Below, piece by piece: positions 58,901 to 64,000 of a stretch of 64,000 bases of DNA. The stretch comes from Lucifuga dentata (Eukaryota > Chordata > Actinopteri > Ophidiiformes > Bythitidae). The position numbers and the translations under genes are program-made. Every line of letters starts with the position of its first letter. Within the stretch, counting starts at the first letter, position 1. The notes below the pieces were generated by a model. The model made no database searches and was not told where the DNA came from. It worked only from the letters and a program-made list of their open reading frames with translations. The stretch spans positions 62,001-126,000 of the forward strand of contig VXCM01002524.1 in assembly GCA_014773175.1 (NCBI GenBank). The letters run 5' to 3'.

Positions 58901-61900
58901 TGTGTTAAAAAATTCTTCAAAATGAACATTCCAGATGAATGGTACAACATGCCGGTATGGGATCGTTGTGGTTTCTGGCAGTTAAGCCTTTTGTTAGTTG
59001 GCAGCTGTTTTTACATTTTAATGACTGAGCACCAGGATAAGCTGCTGTATCTGAAAATAATTCATGCTTAATACATTTTATTTATTTATTTTAATTTTTT
59101 TTTTTTTTTTTTTACCAATGTCAGTTGTCTCCAAAAGGCTTCTGAAAAACCATGACTGTGATATGATTTCAGCGTATTTTGAATTGCAGAATCAGCTGTG
59201 ATCTTGATAATATTCCTGCCATGGCTTACATATAATAGTTTTGGGTTGTGAGTCACTCTGATTCTCACCCCCAAATGCAAATAGTGTAATTAAAAATGTT
59301 TTTAGTGCATTACACGGATGTGAGCTGTATCTTATCTTTTTGTCATTGCTCTATCAAAGTGCAGCACAGAGCACAGGGACTCGTGGGAGGACAAAGAATC
59401 AGGACACAACACCTACTTTATCTGAATATGTATTGTGGAAATGTTTCAAACCATAGCAGTCTCTTGAGCATAGTTACGACTGAGACTTGTCTGAAAAGAC
59501 ACTCCTGTTTTCACACTCAGCGCTATTTTATTGATCGCTCATTGGCTGTGCGCTGCACATTGTAGTCTGATTGAATCTCGAGCTAACCTGTTTTGATGAC
59601 CTGAAATGCAAGGCAGGAAGAGAAAAAGTAGCAGACTCCACCCTGTGGAAGGAAATGATTCAGTTTGTCAGGTGGTTTCTGAGCTGTTGCTTGAACTACA
59701 GGTTTAAACGGCAGCTTAAATTCAGGTAAATGTTTGCATAGAAAACTGAACTGAAGTTGTGTCGTCTCAGAATCAGCAGCCTAAGCAAATAAATTACTAA
59801 ACAATTTTTCTTCCACTGATGGAGCTGAAATAGTATCCCAGTAAACTACAATAAAATAAGCATGCAGGGAGACATGCATACGCTTCTCTGTGTAGGGCAG
59901 GATTGTGGCTGAGCGTAGCGTCTGTGTGTGGAGGAGTGGGTGTGTGGGTGAGGGAGTGTTGTGCTCTGCAGCTTACTAGAGCTTTGCGCCCATCCCCCAC
60001 TCCTGCTGACTGCCTGAGGGTTGAGGGAGCTCCTCCGCTCTGCCTCTGTCTGCTTTCTGTCCCTGTGTTTCTCTCCCGTAGAGGAAGTGGAAGCTCCACC
60101 AGTCTGTCCACAAGAACCAAAATGTTTGACCAAGACGGTCCATTGCAAGTTTAACAGTAGGACTACTGAACACATGTTAAACTTAGATATTATTTTGTTT
60201 AAATATACGTAGTTTTCAACCGAAGCTTTATTTTGCTTTTTTTTCCTTTTTTTTTTTGCTGTGATCTTAAATCATCTAGAATGATTTTAATTAAGACAGC
60301 TTCATCAGAAATTACCAGTAGGCCAAATCATCAGCATTAGATTTTTATTCTAATTAGTTTTTGGTGATTTAAAGAAATAAAAAGCACAGTCATTTCATTA
60401 TTGAATTCTTACATTTAATAGCTTAAGTGGGTGAGGTTATGTTTTGGAGTGGCTGTGATCAGTATTTCAATTAGTTCAGAGCATTCAGTATTCTGTTAAA
60501 AGCTTGGGACTGTTTCCTGCCACACAAGATTACAGGCGAGTGATCTGCAGTGTGGCACAAATAAACAACAGCCTGCTGATTTCCAAGCTGACGGTGTACA
60601 TGAGCAAGCAATGTCACCAAGCAAGATCACTTTGAGTTAAAAAAAAAACAACTTTTCCTATTGAGGCTAGCTTGACCTCTATTTCAGCTGCGTTTTGGAC
60701 GTTTTACTTAAAGTTGCGTTTGAAACTATTTAGTTGATGCTGGAGATGAAGAAAGGCTGTCCAAACCCTTCCCAGCTCTTCCTGTTAAAACAACTCCACA
60801 ATAACATTTCTCTCTCCTCAGCTGTTATACAGAGTCCTGTAAGAAACTATGCATAGCCAATAGTGCTAACGCTAAAAAGATTGAGAGAAAATTAGCAAGA
60901 ATTTTAACAATTGATTCATAATAATTAATCATTTATTCATGTATCAAGTAAAAACCTCAATATTTGCTGGTTCTAGCTTCTCTGATGTGATGGCTTGCAG
61001 CTTTTTTTCTGCTTTATCATTGTAAAATTGTGGGTTTTTTTTTTTTTTTTTTACCGTTTTTCAGACAAATAAGCAATCTGAACATATAGCTTTTATGATG
61101 GGAGTTATCTTGTTTGAAATTGTATGGACTAAACGGTTAAAGACACAATTTCTAATTCAAACTTAAAAGCATCACTCATTAAAAATTGAAAGTACAGGCC
61201 TGAAAACTCCTATCATTCCCAATTTGATGATGTAATCAATATTTTTGATGTTTTGCTGTTTAGCTTCATTTACATCAGTAATGTTTGCAAAAACAGCAGG
61301 AAAACAGGCAACCGTTTTAAATTAAGCACACTTGACAGTCATGTGAAATGCTAATATCTTTCATTGTCAGGACAAATATCTGATTTATTTTTGTGATTTA
61401 AACTCATGGTCAGAAATTAGGAATGTAGCTTTAATTGAATGATGAAACCAAATAACCAACAGCTTTTTGTTGCGCTCAGTGCCACACTCATGTTTGTTTG
61501 TTGCACCCTGTCACAGATGGTTGTGAAGACCTACATGGACATGGATCAAGACTCTGAAGAGGAGAAGCAGCAGTATCTTGGCCTGGCTCTCCATCTCGCC
61601 TCAGAGTTCTTCCTCAGGAACCCTAATAAGGACGTTCGTCTGCTCGTGGCCTGCTGTCTGGCTGACATCTTCAGGATCTACGCACCCGAGGCGCCCTACA
61701 CATCCCATGATAAACTCAAGGTTAGGAATGTCAACAGAGCTCTCACCCCAAGGGAATAGCATTCAGTTCACCATTTTTTCACCAGTAGTCTTCATCGTTT
61801 GTCCCATGTGCTGAAAATTGGCCTGATTGTGTCCGTTTTTAAGTCATGACACTTGACTTAAGTTGCAGAAGGAATGCCATGTCACATTTCCCTCTAGATC

Positions 61901-63914
61901 TAAGAATTGTTTACTGCAAAGTGAGGAGCATCACCATCATTGCAAGATTTCTGATGTGTCCTTGAAACAAGGCTGAGGTGAAAACTTGGCCTTGGCATTG
62001 CAAACTGCATTAATCAAACTCTTTTGTTTTTTGTTTCTTCTGGGCAAGTCTAATGATGGAGCCTTTGCCTAAGCAAAAGCAAAACTTTATGTGAAGCGTA
62101 ACAACAAAGCAACGTTAAAGTCAGTCATCTGCTTAGAATTGTTTTGTGCCTCTTTAATCTTTTTTCTGTTTTTCTCTCCAGGACATCTTCCTGTTCATCA
62201 CCAGACAGCTAAAGGGACTAGAAGATACCAAGAGCCCCCAGTTCAACAGATACTTTTACCTGCTGGAGGTAAGATGCACTCGGTAGTTAGAGATGGGGGA
62301 GGGGCAGTGTGTTTTGAGCCAGGCTAGATAGGAGATGTCCTGGGGACCTCTAGTTCAGCAGACATTTTAACATTTTAGCCTGCTGATGGTGTGGGAGGAG
62401 GAGATGATGCGATGTGCAGCGTCAGCAGAAAAATGAAAGTGTTTGACAGAAGGGAATGGGAAAGGAGAAGGGAATGATGTTTGTGTATCACTGGTTATGG
62501 TGGTGTGTTTATGTAGAACCTGGCATGGGTGAAATCATACAACATCTGCTTTGAGCTGGAGGACTGCAATGAGATCTTCATTCAGCTTTTCAAGACACTC
62601 TTCTCTGTCATCAAGTAAGACTTTAGCATCTGCTGCTGTATCCTGTTTTGAGTGTAATCTCTCCATTTTTCTTTTTTTTTTCTTTCACGAGTCTAAGATG
62701 TTTGTATTTGTCAGGCTCCTCTTGTATTACACCACACTCCCTTTTGAAGTCCTTGAATGAATTCACGTGCAGATCATCCCTATTTGTGTTTTTATGCAAA
62801 TCAAGGAATTTAGCTAAATCACATTCACACTTGACATTCAAATTATCTTGAAAATTTATAAAGATCACTTGTCTCTTTTGATCCACACCCACAAGTGTCT
62901 TTGCCATCAATTTTTAGCTCTTTGTCATGTGTTGTTTTGCATGTGTTTCAGTTGGTCAGTTTTATCAGCCTCCAGCCCAAAATGTCTCTTTGTAACTCAC
63001 TTTTTTGTTTGTTTGTCTTCAGTAATAGCCATAATCAGAAGGTGCAGATGCACATGATGGACCTGATGAGTTCTATCATCATGGAGGGAGACGGAGTCAC
63101 ACAAGAGCTGCTGGATACCATCCTCATTAACCTCATTCCTGCACACAAGGTGACACACGCTGCCAGTTCAACCAGTGCTGCACTGATTAATTGTTTATTC
63201 GTTTGACAGAAAGTTAGATAACTGTTTAAAAAATTACTGTTGGCATAATAGGCTGCACTGTTCTGGAAAATTAATAAAGAATTTGAAGTAAAATTTAAAA
63301 AAAAAATTTTGCTGTTGGCAAAAATAAAGCTAAATAAAATTTCTGTAGAAGATGCCTACACACTAAATTAATGTGCCCAAAGTCTGTTATTAAGCTGGTT
63401 TCCGGTCTCCAGAATGCTTTTCTCTGTTTCATGTCACTGTAAATTTAATGCATTTGGGGTTTTTTTAACTGTTCTGACAAACAAGTAATTTCAAGATGCC
63501 TTGAGTTTTCTAGGTAATTATGAAAGGCATTTTTTGCCATTTTATAGATTGATAATAAAAAAATAGTTTATGTAAAGTGTAAACCTAAATTAAGAACATG
63601 TTGTCATGTTAAAATAACTATCATGTAGAATCGTACATGAATGATCTTAAATTAACATCAATTGAAGATGGCAGATTTAATGCTACGATGTTGCAGACTG
63701 TGGAGAGGAGACAGGAATCTATGATGCAGAGTTTGTGTCACAGCTTAGTTTTTTTTTATTATTATTAGTTTGGTTCTTTCATTGTGTGTTTGTGGCAAGT
63801 TTTTAAAATATGATAATATTATCCTTGGAACAGAATCTGAACAAGCAAGCATATGATCTTGCAAAGACTCTACTGAAGAGGACCGTCCAGACCATAGAGA
63901 CGTGCATCGCAAAT
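55903..63914 (+). CDS. pds5a: Sister chromatid cohesion protein PDS5 homolog A, N-terminal part
   Basis: The first six coding exons: 55903-56016, 61517-61720, 62182-62268, 62517-62614, 63023-63149, 63834-63914 (237 residues); the gene continues beyond the window. PDS5A binds cohesin with WAPL or sororin and controls loop size and sister cohesion in the nucleus. The frame starts [20 protein letters not shown] and continues with [86 protein letters not shown] and [16 protein letters not shown], nearly identical to human PDS5A. PDS5B differs at several of these positions as I recall them, so A is favoured. The HEAT-repeat region begins here. Intron 1 is 5.5 kb and carries an inverted TTAA MITE. 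Confidence 0.95.
57177..57625 (-). mobile_element. TTAA-type MITE copy, inverted, in pds5a intron 1
   Basis: TTAA (57173-57176) precedes AGGACAATTTTACAT, and the right end is GATATGGTCCT followed by TTAG (a one-base decay of TTAA). Internal blocks (ACTTGAAACATTCTTGGGA, GGTGATCCATCATC) are the reverse complement of those in the 16106 copy. At 449 bp it carries an internal deletion. Confidence 0.75.
59870..60160 (+). other. GC-richer island inside pds5a intron 1
   Basis: This stretch is clearly richer in G and C than the rest of the AT-rich intron and contains GT-rich then CT-rich blocks. It ends in an acceptor-like TTTCTCTCCCGTAG at about 60067-60080 and an ATG at 60121 with a very short open frame. 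It could be an enhancer, an alternative first exon or nothing. No protein similarity was recognised. Confidence 0.25.
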
Positions 63915-64000
63915 GTGAGTAGCAGCTGGTACTCAGTCTTGGCGTGCCTCCGTGTGTTTGTTTTTCTCACTCTCGTCCTCAAGCTCTGTTCCTGTGAATC

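Noticed and set aside
59903..60212. Short open frames around 59.9-60.2 kb as a gene
   Set aside because: Several overlapping frames on both strands reflect composition only. No family was recognised and pds5a exon 1 joins exon 2 in phase without them.
1..64000. CRISPR arrays, operons, phage or other bacterial systems
   Set aside because: The DNA is vertebrate nuclear sequence. The repeats are microsatellites and transposons, not spaced identical repeats with unique spacers.

Overview
The window is nuclear DNA from a bony fish, very probably a teleost. It is AT-rich vertebrate-type sequence with GT/AG introns, many long (CA)n/(TG)n microsatellites, fish-style MITEs and a 5'-truncated RTE-type LINE. 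All the proteins read as close homologues of vertebrate genes. Several single-N and one 29-N gap show that it is a draft assembly.

Layout. (1) 611-10285, plus strand: the last 12 exons of a slit gene, best matched to slit2. They cover the end of the fourth LRR block, the EGF repeats, the laminin-G domain, further EGF repeats and the C-terminal cystine knot. (2) 10286-19114: slit2 3' UTR, then a repeat-rich spacer with a nested transposon cluster at 15121-16716. (3) 19115-20467, minus: an intronless D1-class dopamine receptor, probably drd5. (4) 21929-23676, minus: a two-exon GIMAP-family GTPase with a long coiled-coil tail. (5) 26595-31557, minus: a complete seven-exon nicotinic acetylcholine receptor alpha-9 subunit. 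(6) 37691-38278, minus: rhoh, a GTPase-defective Rho protein with a single coding exon. (7) 42615-53903, minus: a complete 16-exon n4bp2 (CUE domain, P-loop kinase-like domain, SMR domain). (8) 55903 to the window edge, plus: the first six coding exons of pds5a, a cohesin regulator, head-to-head with n4bp2 across a 2-kb divergent promoter region.

The genes do not form a pathway. From memory, their homologues all lie on human chromosome 4p (SLIT2, DRD5, CHRNA9, RHOH, N4BP2, PDS5A), and the chrna9-rhoh-n4bp2-pds5a order and orientations are the human ones. The fish window packs this into 64 kb, with a GIMAP gene added.

The points most worth a second look are: a 44-bp mini-exon candidate near the slit2 3' end that keeps frame only through a tandem acceptor; TG-rich tracts standing in for polypyrimidine tracts at successive slit2 acceptors; a histidine/cysteine-rich cytoplasmic loop in chrna9; a TTAA-targeted MITE family with one copy inserted inside another; a repeated 12-base motif in the n4bp2/pds5a promoter; and two exact duplications beside single Ns that look like assembly faults, one of which adds 22 codons to n4bp2. 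No novel multi-gene system was found.
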